Made by a program: the position numbers and the translations under genes
From: Paenibacillus amylolyticus
Lineage (GTDB): Bacteria > Bacillota > Bacilli > Paenibacillales > Paenibacillaceae
NCBI RefSeq assembly: GCF_001570725.1
Contig: NZ_BCNV01000003.1
Span: 124,001-188,000, forward strand
Reading direction: 5' to 3'
DNA length: 64,000 nt
Shown here: piece after piece, positions 34,344 through 43,590 of the stretch
How positions within the stretch are numbered: the first letter of the stretch is position 1
How the letters are laid out: each line of letters starts with the position of its first letter
The notes under the pieces: generated by a model
Database searches by the model: none
Seen by the model: only the letters and a program-made list of their open reading frames with translations
What the model was told of the DNA's origin: nothing

Positions 34344-37300
34344 ATGACTATTAACAGTTCAGTGAATTTGTATAAGAGAGTCTCAGTCGCACTTTTATGT
34401 TTCATTTTAGTTGTCCCTAATGGTTTTTTTGGAAGTCCGTGGATGGGAGTTGCGTCGGCAGCAGGTGCTGTTACCGTAACGTTTAATTCAACAGATAGCA
34501 GTGCCTGGGCAGATGGTATCGCCGAAGATGGCGAAGGTGGATCGACGGATATCCCGAATAGAGTTTATCAATTTTACAATATTAGTGATACCAGCGGAAC
34601 TGTTTTTGGCAAACCACTTTTACTTGCAAACCAACCTCAATATGGTTATTTCCCTTTTCTTACAACTTATGATGTTCAGACTTATGAATCATGGAAAGGT
34701 ATGGGGATCCAAAAAAGTGATTCTTCGAAATTCCAAATTGATGGACTGAACTATTCCAATTGGGGTGAAGGTCCAATCAATCTGGTTATTGAAGGGTATC
34801 GTGATGGAGTGAGGGTTGCGAGTTACCCGTTTACCAATGATGATGTCGTGAATAACTACAATTCTAAACGACTTACTTTAGGTACGGATTTTGATAATGT
34901 AGACAAGGTTCTTTTGTATTCAATAGATAGGACCAGTTGGCACGGAATCAATGATATTATCCTGGATGATGCTGTTGTGCTTGGAGTCATCAATGCAGCG
35001 GCGCCAACGATTAACACACAGCCGACGAACCAAAATGCTGACGTTGGAGCCAGCAGCCCCGTATTAACAGTAGGAGCAAGCACCAGCGATGGTGGAACCC
35101 TAAGCTATCAGTGGTATAGCAATGCGACGAATAGCAATACAGGCGGTACACCGGTTAGTGGAGCAACAAGTTCTACGTATGCCGCACCAACAACAAGTGC
35201 AGGAACGACTTACTATTATGCAGTGGTCACCAACACCAACAACAGCGTAAACGGTAGCAAAACAACGACAACTGCCAGTAACGCGGCTCAGGTTACGATC
35301 AATGCGCTAGTGAATGCAGCAGCGCCAACGATCAACACACAGCCAACGAACCAAAGCGCTGATGTGGGCACAACCAGCCCAACACTAAGTGTAGCAGCAA
35401 GTACAAGTGATGGTGGAACGCTAAGCTACCAGTGGTATAGTAATGCGACGAACAGTAACACAGGTGGCACTCCAGTCAGCGGAGCAACGAGTTCCAGTTT
35501 TGCAGCGCCAACGACAAGTGCGGGAACAACCTACTATTATGCGGTAGTGACTAACACCAACAACAGCGTCAATGGTAGCAAAACAACGACAACTGCCAGT
35601 AACGTAGCTCAGGTTATAGTCAATGCGCTAGTGAACGCAACAGCACCAACGATTAACACACAGCCGACGAACCAAAGCACTAACGTAGGCGCAAGCAGCC
35701 CAACACTGAGTGTAGGAGCAAGCACTGGTGATGGTGGAACGCTAAGTTACCAATGGTACAGCAATGCGACCAACAGTAACACAGGTGGCACCCCAGTCAG
35801 CGGAGCAACGAGTTCCAGTTTTGCAGCGCCAACGACAAGTGCGGGAACAACCTACTATTATGCGGTAGTGACTAACACCAACAACAGCGTCAATGGTAGC
35901 AAAACAACGACAACTGCCAGTAACGCAGCTCAGGTTATAGTCAATGCGTTAGTGAACGCAGCAGCGCCAACGATTAACACACAGCCGACGAACCAAAGCA
36001 CTAACGTAGGCGCAAGCAGCCCAACACTGAGTGTAGGAGCAAGCACAAGTGATGGCGGAACGCTAAGCTACCAGTGGTATAGCAATGCTACGAATAGTAA
36101 CACAGGCGGCACCCCAGTCAGCGGAGCAACAAGCTCTAGCTATACAGCGCCAACGACAAGTGTAGGAACGACTTATTATTATGCGGTGGTCACGAACACG
36201 AATAATGGTGTCAATGGCAATAAGACAACGACGACGACCACGAATACAGCTGAGGTTGCGGTAAGCTCTCTAGTGAACGCAACAGCACCAACGATCACAA
36301 CACAACCGACCAACGAAACAGCTAACGAGGGAGCAAGCAGTCCAACACTGAGTGTAGGAGCAAGCACGAGTGACGCAGGAACGCTGAGCTACCAATGGTA
36401 TAGCAATGCTACGAACAGTAATACAGGGGGTACGCCAGTCAGTGGAGCAACAAGTTCTGCTTATGCTGCACCCACAACAATTGCAGGAACAACCTACTAT
36501 TATGCCGTAGTGACGAACACTAACAATGGTGCAAGCGGCAACAAGACAACTACAACGACGACTAATGCAGTTCAAGTGACTGTGAATGCGCTAGTGAATG
36601 CAACAGCACCAACGATCACAACACAACCTACCAACGAAACAGCTAACGAGGGAGCGAGCAGCCCGACACTAACTGTGGGAGCAAGTACCAGTGACGGTGG
36701 CACACTAAGCTATCAATGGTATAGCAATGCAACAAACAGCAACACAGGTGGTGTGCCAGTCAGTGGAGCAACGAGTTCTATGTATGCTACACCCACAACA
36801 AGTGTAGGAACGACTTACTATTATGCGGTGGTCACGAACACCAACAATGGTGTGAGTGGAAGCAAGACGACCACAACGACGACGAATGCAGCTCAAGTTA
36901 CGATTCAAGCGACACTAACCTACATGGTCCAGGATATTCCGAACCAGAGTGGAGCGGCTCTGATTCAAGGCTATGTGTCAGGGAGTCAAGATACGGCAAC
37001 CATTACCGTGAAAAATATCGGTACAGGTACATTAGCTAACTTGCAGACTTCATCTGGTGGGGCTCATGGAACAGATTACAACGTTTCACAACCCTTACTG
37101 TCTACGCTTCTTGTTGGAGAAACAACGACTTTTACCGTCAAGATCAAGGATAGCTTACCAGCGGGCACATATACTGCAAATATACATGTGTCGGCAGATA
37201 ATATAGTCGATGAAACGTTCCAATTCGTACAAGCGATTAACTTGCCAGATGCTCCGGCTAATCCACAGAATCTAGTCGCAACACCTGGTAATTTCCAGGT

Positions 37301-39155
37301 AGAGTTGAACTGGAGTACTGTACCAGGAGCTGCATATTACGATATTTATCTATCCACGGTAACTGGTCAGTTTAGTAGTACTGCAATTACAACTGTTACG
37401 GGTGGAAATTATCGTGTTGAGAATCTAACGAATGGAACGACCTATTATTTTATGGTGAAAGCAGGTGGAATTGGTGGTGTAAGTGCCGGATCTAATGAGG
37501 TAACTGCAACACCATTATCAGTTGCTTCAGCACCCACGGGAGTAACAGCTATTGCTGGAAATGGGCAGGCTACAGTCAGTTTCAACCCTCCAGCAGATCA
37601 AGGTGGAAGTGTAATTACGGGGTATGAAGTAACCGTCTCACCGGGAAACAGCATTGTTACTGGCGTAGGCAGCCCGATCGTCGTTACTGGATTAACGAAT
37701 GGAACGAGCTACACATTTACCGTGCGGGCCATAAATGCCTCAGGAAAAAGTGAGTCTTCATTACCGTCTAATGCCACCACTCCAGTGGCTCCAACGAGTA
37801 CAGACGGCAACACCGGAAACAGTGGAGGAAGTACTGGTGGAGGCAATTTAACTCCAGTTCAGCCACCTGGGTCAGGAACTCCAACGCCAACAACATCTGG
37901 TAGTTCGGGTGTGGACGTACTTGTTAACGGAAAAGTAGAACGAATCGGAACATCGAAGCTTAGCGAGAGCAATGGTCAGAGTATCAATACAATTACCGTA
38001 GATTCTGCGAAACTGGATGAAAAACTGTCCACGGAAGGAGACGGTGCAACGGTTACGATTTTGCTGAATACAACATCTGACGTTGTGATCGGAGAACTTA
38101 ATGGTCAGATGATCAAAAACATGGAGGATAAAAGAGCGATCTTGAAAATTCAAGCGCCTTTTGCGACCTACACGTTGCCTTCTCAGCAAATTAACATTCA
38201 AGCATTGTCCAATCAGTTAGGTCAGTCCATCGACCTGAAAGATATTAAAATTCAGATTGAAATCGCAACGCCTGGAGCTGAGATGTTAAAAGTTGTTGCA
38301 GATGCAGCTGAGAAAAATAGATTTACACTGGTTGCCCCTACGCATAATTTTGAAGTACGCGGCACGTATGGAGATCAAACTATTAATATTACAAAATTCA
38401 ACGTATATGTTGAACGGACAGTCGCAATCCCTGACGGAGTCGATCCCAATCGCATTACAACGGGAGTAGTTATCGAACAGGATGGGTCTGTCAGACATGT
38501 ACCCACACAGGTCGTGGTTAATGACTCCAAATATTTCGCTAAAGTGAACAGTTTAACCAACAGTACCTACTCTATTGTATGGAATCCTATTGAATTTCAT
38601 GATGTTCAGAATCACTGGGCGAAATCTGATGTTAACGATATGGGCTCACGTATGGTGATGGAGGGAACAGGGGAGGGTACGTTCACACCGGAAAGAGACA
38701 TCACACGTGCCGAATTTGCCATGGTATTAGTACGTGGTTTGGGACTGAAGCTGAGTTCATCAGCAGCTACCTTCACCGATGTTGCAAATGATACATGGTA
38801 CAGTCAAGCAATCACTACAGCATATGACTATCAATTGTTGGAAGGTTTTGAAGATGGAACTTTCCGTCCTGACGACAAGATTACAAGGGAACAAGCGATG
38901 ACGATTATGGCAAAAGCCATGGTGTTAACGGGTCTTAAAGGGAAACTCTCTGCTGCATCTGAACCGTTGGGGTTAGAGAAATATACCGATACGTCTGAAG
39001 TTTCCACTTGGGCATACCGCGGCATGGTAGATAGTGTACAAGCAGGTATTTTTACAGGAAGAAATCAGGGTAAGCTTGCTCCAAAAGCCCTGATTACAAG
39101 GGCTGAAGTGGCAGCAATTGCTAAACGTCTGCTTCAAAAATCAGGATTAATCTAA
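34344..39155 (+). CDS. SLH surface protein with Ig-like tandem repeats and FnIII domains
   Basis: The ~1600-residue protein starts with a signal peptide (YKRVSVALLCFILVV...VASAAG). A ~190-residue N-terminal domain is followed by six 107-residue Ig-like repeats, a 110-residue beta domain, two fibronectin type III domains (PDAPANPQNLVA; ASAPTGVTAIAG), a Ser/Gly/Thr linker, a pre-SLH module containing DGSVRHVPT and three SLH motifs at the C-terminus (from ~FHDVQNHWAKSDV). It should be anchored to cell-wall polymer through the SLH repeats and project outward. The frame is open from 34299; a GGAGG lies 12 bases before a TTG there, so 34299 or 34305 remain possible starts. It is monocistronic between two terminators. 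Confidence 0.88.
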   Translation: MTINSSVNLYKRVSVALLCFILVVPNGFFGSPWMGVASAAGAVTVTFNSTDSSAWADGIAEDGEGGSTDIPNRVYQFYNISDTSGTVFGKPLLLANQPQYGYFPFLTTYDVQTYESWKGMGIQKSDSSKFQIDGLNYSNWGEGPINLVIEGYRDGVRVASYPFTNDDVVNNYNSKRLTLGTDFDNVDKVLLYSIDRTSWHGINDIILDDAVVLGVINAAAPTINTQPTNQNADVGASSPVLTVGASTSDGGTLSYQWYSNATNSNTGGTPVSGATSSTYAAPTTSAGTTYYYAVVTNTNNSVNGSKTTTTASNAAQVTINALVNAAAPTINTQPTNQSADVGTTSPTLSVAASTSDGGTLSYQWYSNATNSNTGGTPVSGATSSSFAAPTTSAGTTYYYAVVTNTNNSVNGSKTTTTASNVAQVIVNALVNATAPTINTQPTNQSTNVGASSPTLSVGASTGDGGTLSYQWYSNATNSNTGGTPVSGATSSSFAAPTTSAGTTYYYAVVTNTNNSVNGSKTTTTASNAAQVIVNALVNAAAPTINTQPTNQSTNVGASSPTLSVGASTSDGGTLSYQWYSNATNSNTGGTPVSGATSSSYTAPTTSVGTTYYYAVVTNTNNGVNGNKTTTTTTNTAEVAVSSLVNATAPTITTQPTNETANEGASSPTLSVGASTSDAGTLSYQWYSNATNSNTGGTPVSGATSSAYAAPTTIAGTTYYYAVVTNTNNGASGNKTTTTTTNAVQVTVNALVNATAPTITTQPTNETANEGASSPTLTVGASTSDGGTLSYQWYSNATNSNTGGVPVSGATSSMYATPTTSVGTTYYYAVVTNTNNGVSGSKTTTTTTNAAQVTIQATLTYMVQDIPNQSGAALIQGYVSGSQDTATITVKNIGTGTLANLQTSSGGAHGTDYNVSQPLLSTLLVGETTTFTVKIKDSLPAGTYTANIHVSADNIVDETFQFVQAINLPDAPANPQNLVATPGNFQVELNWSTVPGAAYYDIYLSTVTGQFSSTAITTVTGGNYRVENLTNGTTYYFMVKAGGIGGVSAGSNEVTATPLSVASAPTGVTAIAGNGQATVSFNPPADQGGSVITGYEVTVSPGNSIVTGVGSPIVVTGLTNGTSYTFTVRAINASGKSESSLPSNATTPVAPTSTDGNTGNSGGSTGGGNLTPVQPPGSGTPTPTTSGSSGVDVLVNGKVERIGTSKLSESNGQSINTITVDSAKLDEKLSTEGDGATVTILLNTTSDVVIGELNGQMIKNMEDKRAILKIQAPFATYTLPSQQINIQALSNQLGQSIDLKDIKIQIEIATPGAEMLKVVADAAEKNRFTLVAPTHNFEVRGTYGDQTINITKFNVYVERTVAIPDGVDPNRITTGVVIEQDGSVRHVPTQVVVNDSKYFAKVNSLTNSTYSIVWNPIEFHDVQNHWAKSDVNDMGSRMVMEGTGEGTFTPERDITRAEFAMVLVRGLGLKLSSSAATFTDVANDTWYSQAITTAYDYQLLEGFEDGTFRPDDKITREQAMTIMAKAMVLTGLKGKLSAASEPLGLEKYTDTSEVSTWAYRGMVDSVQAGIFTGRNQGKLAPKALITRAEVAAIAKRLLQKSGLI
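34992..36917 (+). repeat. six tandem 321-bp repeats inside the SLH protein gene
   Basis: Six units begin at 34992, 35313, 35634, 35955, 36276 and 36597, each exactly 321 bases (107 codons) apart. Each encodes one Ig-like domain opening with NAxAPTI(N/T)TQPTN and containing GTLSYQWYSNATNSNTGG. Copies 2 to 4 are most alike at the DNA level, whereas copies 5 and 6 share variants (ETANEGASS). This fits expansion by unequal recombination and predicts copy-number variation between strains. Confidence 0.95.
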
Positions 39156-39171
39156 TTCGCCTATAATTATT

Positions 39172-39220
39172 AAAAGTTCCTTGGTTGTATCCGGTAAGGA
39201 TATGACCAAGGAACTTTTTT
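39172..39220. terminator. intrinsic terminator
   Basis: AAAAGTTCCTTGGT (from 39172) pairs with ACCAAGGAACTTTTTT (to 39220) around a 20-base loop. It ends the SLH gene and, on the other strand, may serve the convergent DUF4003 gene. Confidence 0.88.
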
Positions 39221-39311
39221 ATCCATAGAAATAGAGTATGCCCCTTGATATCGAGAGTGATATATGGGTACAGGATTACGGTGCGGCATTTTTTGTGGAT
39301 GCCGATGTCAA

Positions 39312-40304
39312 CTATGATTGAGTAGATGAAGAAGCAGCTGCAGCCGATGCTGCGGCCGCTGCGGTCAAGGCCGCCTGCTGGGCGATAATAATATTCGTGA
39401 TACTGGTTGAGATCGCTGTCGTAAGCACACCGTTTCGCAGATTCTCCACATGTTGAATGGCGATCAACGCAGATGAGAACAGGAGCAACTCCTGTTTATC
39501 GATCGACCAAGCACCGAAGCCTTTTTGAGTCCGTAACCAGTCATTTGTTTCCGCGACTTCATCAACTAATGAGTCTCTCTCCGAAGGTAGTAGGGAAAGG
39601 ATGCCGAGAGAGGGTAATGTGTACGTTTTATCCATTCGGAGATCCCTTTTGCGAAAAGCTTCATTTAAGGCAATCACACGAGCACTTGCATCCGAGGTAT
39701 CATCTCCAAGAACCAGTACCTGTGTTAACGCCTGCACACTGTTTCTGGAGGAGAACTCTGGCTTTAATTCGCCATAAAGTTGTTCCATGCGTGCCACACC
39801 AGACTCCACGTCGAGATCGGAGAGGGCTAACATGGCAGCGAAAATGTAGTCATCCTGTCCAGTGAGGAAGCGATGCTCTGCTTTCATGGCGTCATAAAAT
39901 GATTTAGCCCGCTCCACCGTAGGTTGAAACTGGTCAGGCGATACCTGAGTAGCGATCTGATAGGCGGCAATAACCAGATAATCCGAAGTGCGGAATTTGA
40001 TTTCTTTCATCAGGTCATAGACATGTAGTGTATCTGCAAGCTTTGTGTTCTCATCCGTTGTAAGGGAGAGCATCGTAGCAATGCTAATGGCAGAATTACC
40101 TCTGAATGCAGAGAAGAGTTTGGTGTTTTGCTTGATCAACTCATGGTTTTCACGAATGGCTTCTCCATCGGCTGTTTTATTCTCTGCTGCATAGAGCAGG
40201 GCGGCCAGACGATGCATCATCGCATGTTGCCATTTGAACGACTTCTTGATGATCTGGGTGTTGGAAACGAATAGTTCAACTCGTTCTGCATGATGTTGTT
40301 GCAT
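39312..40304 (-). CDS. DUF4003 family protein
   Basis: The 330-residue protein matches the DUF4003 family: it is all-helical, with FRGNSAISIATMLSLT (~68), a long middle region, FLTGQDDYIFAAMLALSD and SLGILSLLPSERDSLVDEV. The C-terminus is a low-complexity Ala/Ser tail (AAAAASAAAASSS). There is no signal peptide or metal motif. The family function is not established to my knowledge. A GGGAGG ribosome site lies seven bases before the ATG. It is monocistronic. Confidence 0.85.
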   Translation of the reverse strand: MQQHHAERVELFVSNTQIIKKSFKWQHAMMHRLAALLYAAENKTADGEAIRENHELIKQNTKLFSAFRGNSAISIATMLSLTTDENTKLADTLHVYDLMKEIKFRTSDYLVIAAYQIATQVSPDQFQPTVERAKSFYDAMKAEHRFLTGQDDYIFAAMLALSDLDVESGVARMEQLYGELKPEFSSRNSVQALTQVLVLGDDTSDASARVIALNEAFRKRDLRMDKTYTLPSLGILSLLPSERDSLVDEVAETNDWLRTQKGFGAWSIDKQELLLFSSALIAIQHVENLRNGVLTTAISTSITNIIIAQQAALTAAAAASAAAASSSTQS

Positions 40305-40486
40305 AAGTAGACCTCCCGAATGTAGACATTTTCAACAGTTTACTATATAAGTGTATGTTCAAAAAGAGCGGTTTTCTTTACCGCTTATACGCAGACCTCC
40401 ATTTAAGAAAAATAGGTTGTTTGCTCTTCATTACCCTTTTTTTAAGGGGAGCCACTTCCACAGATAAGAAGGAGTTGTATCAATAT
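40305..40486. other. upstream region of DUF4003 gene, no gene seen
   Basis: The stretch holds the leader and promoter of the DUF4003 gene. A 64-codon rightward frame (40355-40549) crosses the neighbouring terminator and has no ribosome site, so I do not call it a gene. Confidence 0.4.
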
Positions 40487-40510
40487 AAAAAAAGACCGCA
40501 ATCAGCGGTC
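40487..40510 (-). terminator. intrinsic terminator
   Basis: Read leftward, GACCGC-TGATT-GCGGTC is followed by seven Ts. It lies 36 bases after the stop of the small secreted protein and ends its unit. Confidence 0.88.
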
Positions 40511-40545
40511 GTAGGTTTGATTTTGATCGATGATACAGGACTGAT

Positions 40546-40941
40546 CTAATTGAAAGAGATCGTGTAGGCTACGTTAGGGTATGCCGTTGTCGAACCTGGA
40601 ACACGTTCTACGACAGTGATCAGCGTGCCCGGGTTGTAATATGCTGAACCCCCGAAGTAAGTATTGTTGTTTACGATGGCTGTACCCAGATCGAGTGTCG
40701 TATTATTGTAGCTCCAATAATAGTGCAGTTGAAGGGTATTGGCTGCGTTTGTCGTAATTTTCACGCTGGTACCGGTCGTTTTGGCGTTAGGAAGAATGTA
40801 GGCGTAGCCTTGCCCGGCCGAGAGTGCATTGGAATAGGTGCCTCCATAGATTACGATGGAGGGGTTAGCGGAAGCCGTCAGGCTAAACAGAAGGGAGATG
40901 CCTAGAATAAGTGCAAAAAATGTGCTAATGCGTTTTTTCAT
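40546..40941 (-). CDS. small secreted protein of unknown function
   Basis: The 131-residue protein has a textbook signal peptide (KKRISTFFALILGISLLFSLTASA). The mature ~107 residues are rich in Tyr, Thr, Asn and Gly with alternating hydrophobic residues, indicating a compact beta-sandwich, and contain no cysteine. I do not recognise a domain. It has a well-formed sigma-A promoter with a cre site just after the start, so expression is probably repressed when preferred sugars are present. A terminator follows, so it is a single-gene unit. Confidence 0.75.
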   Translation of the reverse strand: MKKRISTFFALILGISLLFSLTASANPSIVIYGGTYSNALSAGQGYAYILPNAKTTGTSVKITTNAANTLQLHYYWSYNNTTLDLGTAIVNNNTYFGGSAYYNPGTLITVVERVPGSTTAYPNVAYTISFN

Positions 40942-41041
40942 AGAATGCCCATCCTCTCAAAATAAAGTGTTTTTATAGTTTAACTCGATGTAAACCAAAA
41001 ACCTTTTCGAAACGGATTGGAGCCCCTCCTTATTCAGTTTA

Positions 41042-41098
41042 TGTTAACGCTAACATTCCTAACGGCTATACTATATACCAATAAAATACAGATGTAAA
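41042..41098 (-). promoter_or_regulatory. sigma-A promoter with downstream cre site
   Basis: Read leftward, TTTACA (41093-41098) and TATAGT (41070-41075) are spaced by 17 bases. The palindrome TGTTAACGCTAACA (41042-41055) matches the cre consensus at 13 of 14 positions and lies about 8 to 21 bases after the predicted start. CcpA bound there would block transcription of the small secreted protein gene. Confidence 0.65.
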
Positions 41099-41110
41099 TA
41101 GTGGATCAGA

Positions 41111-41476
41111 TTAGATAATTAGCAATATCAAATGAATTAAAGCGATTATTCCCATAGGGTAGATCAATGATCTGGAAAAACCATTTTTAAATTCATTGCG
41201 AGGGTGCTTTTCGAAAAAGAAGTGCTATACGGTATGTATGATGAAAAAGATATCCAGTACCCAAAATGTAATGGTTTGATACGAGCTAAAAAGTAGAGAA
41301 AGAATGACCGTGTACATAGGTAAATGAATCCAAGTGAAATATCTGTAGGCTTTATCATCTTCCATATCTTTTAACACGATAAATAATTTCCACTCGGACC
41401 GCCTGATGGCATCCATTTCGTGAAGCAGGAAGAGAGATAGGTTAAACAAAAATAAGATTAGTAAAAAGTCAGGCAT
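41111..41476 (-). pseudogene. DUF6713-like membrane protein, interrupted by in-frame amber stop
   Basis: A GGGAGG ribosome site precedes an ATG at 41474-41476. The protein opens MPDFLLILFLFNLSLFLLHEMDAIRRSEWKLF, with LHEMDA and EWKLF as in the DUF6713 family, and has three or four hydrophobic segments. After FFIIHTV a TAG at 41225-41227 interrupts the frame. Read through it, the same frame continues HFFFEKHPRNEFKNGFSRS, another hydrophobic segment and a TAA at 41111-41113, giving the expected family length of about 121 residues. A single base change (for example TTG to TAG) explains the break. It is a recent pseudogene, a suppressed stop, or a sequencing error. Confidence 0.8.
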
Positions 41477-41674
41477 GTGAACCTCCCATTTTTCAATTTT
41501 GTATAAGCAGGTCAATAGCGAACAAGTCACATACGGTATTGCGACCAAATATACAATACGTGAGTTGTCCTTCGGGGGTTCCCACAAGAATTGTTGAATG
41601 AGCTGACTGCCATATTTATTAAGCGGTTATCCTATTTCTATATGTGTAGTGAATCCGTTTCCTCACATTCCTTG

Positions 41675-41703
41675 TTGTATTTCTGCCGCACATCTCGTAC
41701 AAT
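41675..41703 (+). promoter_or_regulatory. sigma-A promoter of the amino-acid permease
   Basis: TTGTAT (41675-41680) and TACAAT (41698-41703) are spaced by 17 bases, giving a leader of about 80 bases before the TTG start at 41793. Its position inside the upstream open frame argues against the longer start at 41649. Confidence 0.55.
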
Positions 41704-41792
41704 TTGGTGGAGCAATTCTGCATTGCGTTAATGTGAACATGAAAATTAAAGATTACATCAGGAAGCTGTACACAAGAAAAGGGGAGAATCGT

Positions 41793-43172
41793 TTGGAGTC
41801 AAAGCAACTATCTAGAGGGCTAAAGCCCCGCCATGTAGAGCTGATTGCACTCGGAGGTACAATCGGCGTTGGTCTGTTTATGGGATCGGCGAGTACGATC
41901 AAATGGGCAGGACCATCCGTGCTGCTGGCCTATTTACTGGCCGGTATCGTTATCTTTTTTGTCATGCGTATTATGGGTGAAATGTTGATTCAGGAGCCGG
42001 TAACCGGTTCGTTTGCTACATTTGCTCACAAATATATTAGTCCGCTTGCCGGATTCCTGACCGCCTGGAGCTATTGGTTCCTGTGGGTTACGGTTGGTAT
42101 GGCGGAAGTTACGGCGATTGGCATCTATGTCGGGTATTGGTTCCCGGATATTCCGCAGTGGCTGCCAGCACTTGCTGGAGTGCTCATCATTGCGGCGGCC
42201 AATCTGGCGGCCGTGAAGTTTTATGGGGAATTCGAATTCTGGTTTGCGATGATCAAAGTGACAGCTATTGTGGCGATGATCGTGATCGGAACGGGGCTCA
42301 TTTTCTTCGGCTGGGGGAATGGGGGGCAGGCCATTGGTCTGTCGAATCTGTTCAGTCATGGTGGCTTCTTCCCTGGAGGTATCAAAGGTTTCCTCTTCGC
42401 GCTGTGTATCGTAACGGCTGCGTATCAGGGGGTGGAAATGGTCGGTATTACAGCAGGCGAAGCGGAGAATCCGAAATACACCTTGCGTAAAGCGATCAAA
42501 AATATCGTGTGGCGTATTCTTATTTTCTACGTTGGCGCCATATTCGTAATCGTAACCCTGTATCCTTGGAACGAGGTAGGCGAGACGGGCAGTCCGTTTG
42601 TACTTACCTTTGCCAAAGTTGGCATTGTGGCTGCTGCGGGAATAATCAACTTTGTGGTGCTCACGGCGGCCATGTCGGGATGTAACAGCGGGATCTACAG
42701 TGCGGGACGGATGTTGTACACGCTGGCTGAGAATGGTCAGGCACCTGCCTTTTTCAAAAAGCTGTCCAGAGGCGGGGTTCCCCGCAACAGTATCGTTATA
42801 ACGATTTCTTTGTTGCTGATCGGGGTTGTGCTGAACTACCTGATGCCGGACTCCAAGCTTTTCCTGTACATCTATAGCGCAAGTGTTCTTCCGGGTATGG
42901 TCCCATGGTTCGCGCTGGCGTTCAGTCAGTTCCGATTTAGAAAGCGTTGGGGCAATGAGATGGCCGATCATAACTTTAAGTCCAAATGGTTCCCGATCAG
43001 TAATTACATTATCATTGTGTATCTGATCCTCGTCATCATCGGTATGGCGTTTAACCCGGATACGCGCTTACCCCTGATTGTTGGAGCTACGTTCATGGCA
43101 ATCGTGGTGGCAGGATATTTCGCATTTGGCATCGGAAAAAGACAACGGGTAGATGGCGGCGAAGATCGCTAG
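41793..43172 (+). CDS. amino acid permease, APC superfamily (AAT type)
   Basis: The 459-residue protein has about 12 membrane segments. The first begins with the family signature LIALGGTIGVGLFMGSAS; GEAENPKYTLRKAIKNI follows helix 6, as in amino-acid:proton symporters such as AapA, RocE and YtnA of Bacillus. It should import an amino acid across the cell membrane; the substrate is not readable. The frame is open from 41649, but a GGGGAG ribosome site seven bases before TTG at 41793 (MESKQLSRGLKPRH) fits the family start. The gene is monocistronic and is followed by a MITE-like repeat. Confidence 0.88.
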   Translation: MESKQLSRGLKPRHVELIALGGTIGVGLFMGSASTIKWAGPSVLLAYLLAGIVIFFVMRIMGEMLIQEPVTGSFATFAHKYISPLAGFLTAWSYWFLWVTVGMAEVTAIGIYVGYWFPDIPQWLPALAGVLIIAAANLAAVKFYGEFEFWFAMIKVTAIVAMIVIGTGLIFFGWGNGGQAIGLSNLFSHGGFFPGGIKGFLFALCIVTAAYQGVEMVGITAGEAENPKYTLRKAIKNIVWRILIFYVGAIFVIVTLYPWNEVGETGSPFVLTFAKVGIVAAAGIINFVVLTAAMSGCNSGIYSAGRMLYTLAENGQAPAFFKKLSRGGVPRNSIVITISLLLIGVVLNYLMPDSKLFLYIYSASVLPGMVPWFALAFSQFRFRKRWGNEMADHNFKSKWFPISNYIIIVYLILVIIGMAFNPDTRLPLIVGATFMAIVVAGYFAFGIGKRQRVDGGEDR

Positions 43173-43338
43173 TCTAATATTCAAACATCAACTGATATGT
43201 AATACTAAACGTGCATTCCTTGAAATGATTGAAGAGCCTGCGGGTGATTCAGCGTCATTCAGGGAGTGCATTTTTTTATTAGAAAAATCCAAACTTGAAT
43301 CTCCTGTAACTGGAGGTTTTAAGATTGGGATTATAAAG

Positions 43339-43518
43339 ATTGCACTAAAGTCTATTTACACTTGCCACTTCGATGACAGAACAACCTTCTGATCGCTGTT
43401 ATCCCCTGATTTTTTGATTCAATTTTACAAAGGTGAAAATCTGGGGATAAAGGCGAACGCATCCGCTTCTTCAGGTTATTTCTGCCCTCTACGTTCTCGT
43501 GTAAATGTTCAGTTCAAT
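43339..43518. repeat. MITE-like dispersed element, copy 1
   Basis: This 180-base element has terminal inverted repeats ATTGCACTAAA (43339-43349) and TTCAGTTCAAT (43508-43518), an inner TTATCCCC/GGGGATAA dyad, and near identity, in inverse orientation, with 57519-57697. It lies between the permease and the alpha/beta hydrolase genes and encodes nothing recognisable. Short frames through it (43153-43392 and the upstream extension of the next gene) are by-products. Confidence 0.88.
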
Positions 43519-43590
43519 TTATATAATAGCTGCTGCGCAATAATATCATTCCGATTTAAAATCGGCGGCAGACAAGGGGGCATACGTCTT

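Noticed and set aside
34992..36917. CRISPR-like periodicity
   Set aside because: The 321-base period is in-frame protein repeat, with no short repeat/spacer alternation and no cas genes. No CRISPR array was seen anywhere in the window.
40355..40549. 64-codon rightward frame with one hydrophobic segment
   Set aside because: It crosses the terminator of the opposite-strand gene and lacks a ribosome site.
41934..42971. 345-codon frame antisense to the amino-acid permease
   Set aside because: It has no ribosome site, an implausible composition, and lies entirely over a well-supported membrane protein gene.
43153..43392. 79-codon frame after the permease
   Set aside because: It runs into the MITE-like repeat and overlaps the permease end. 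The product has no recognisable feature.
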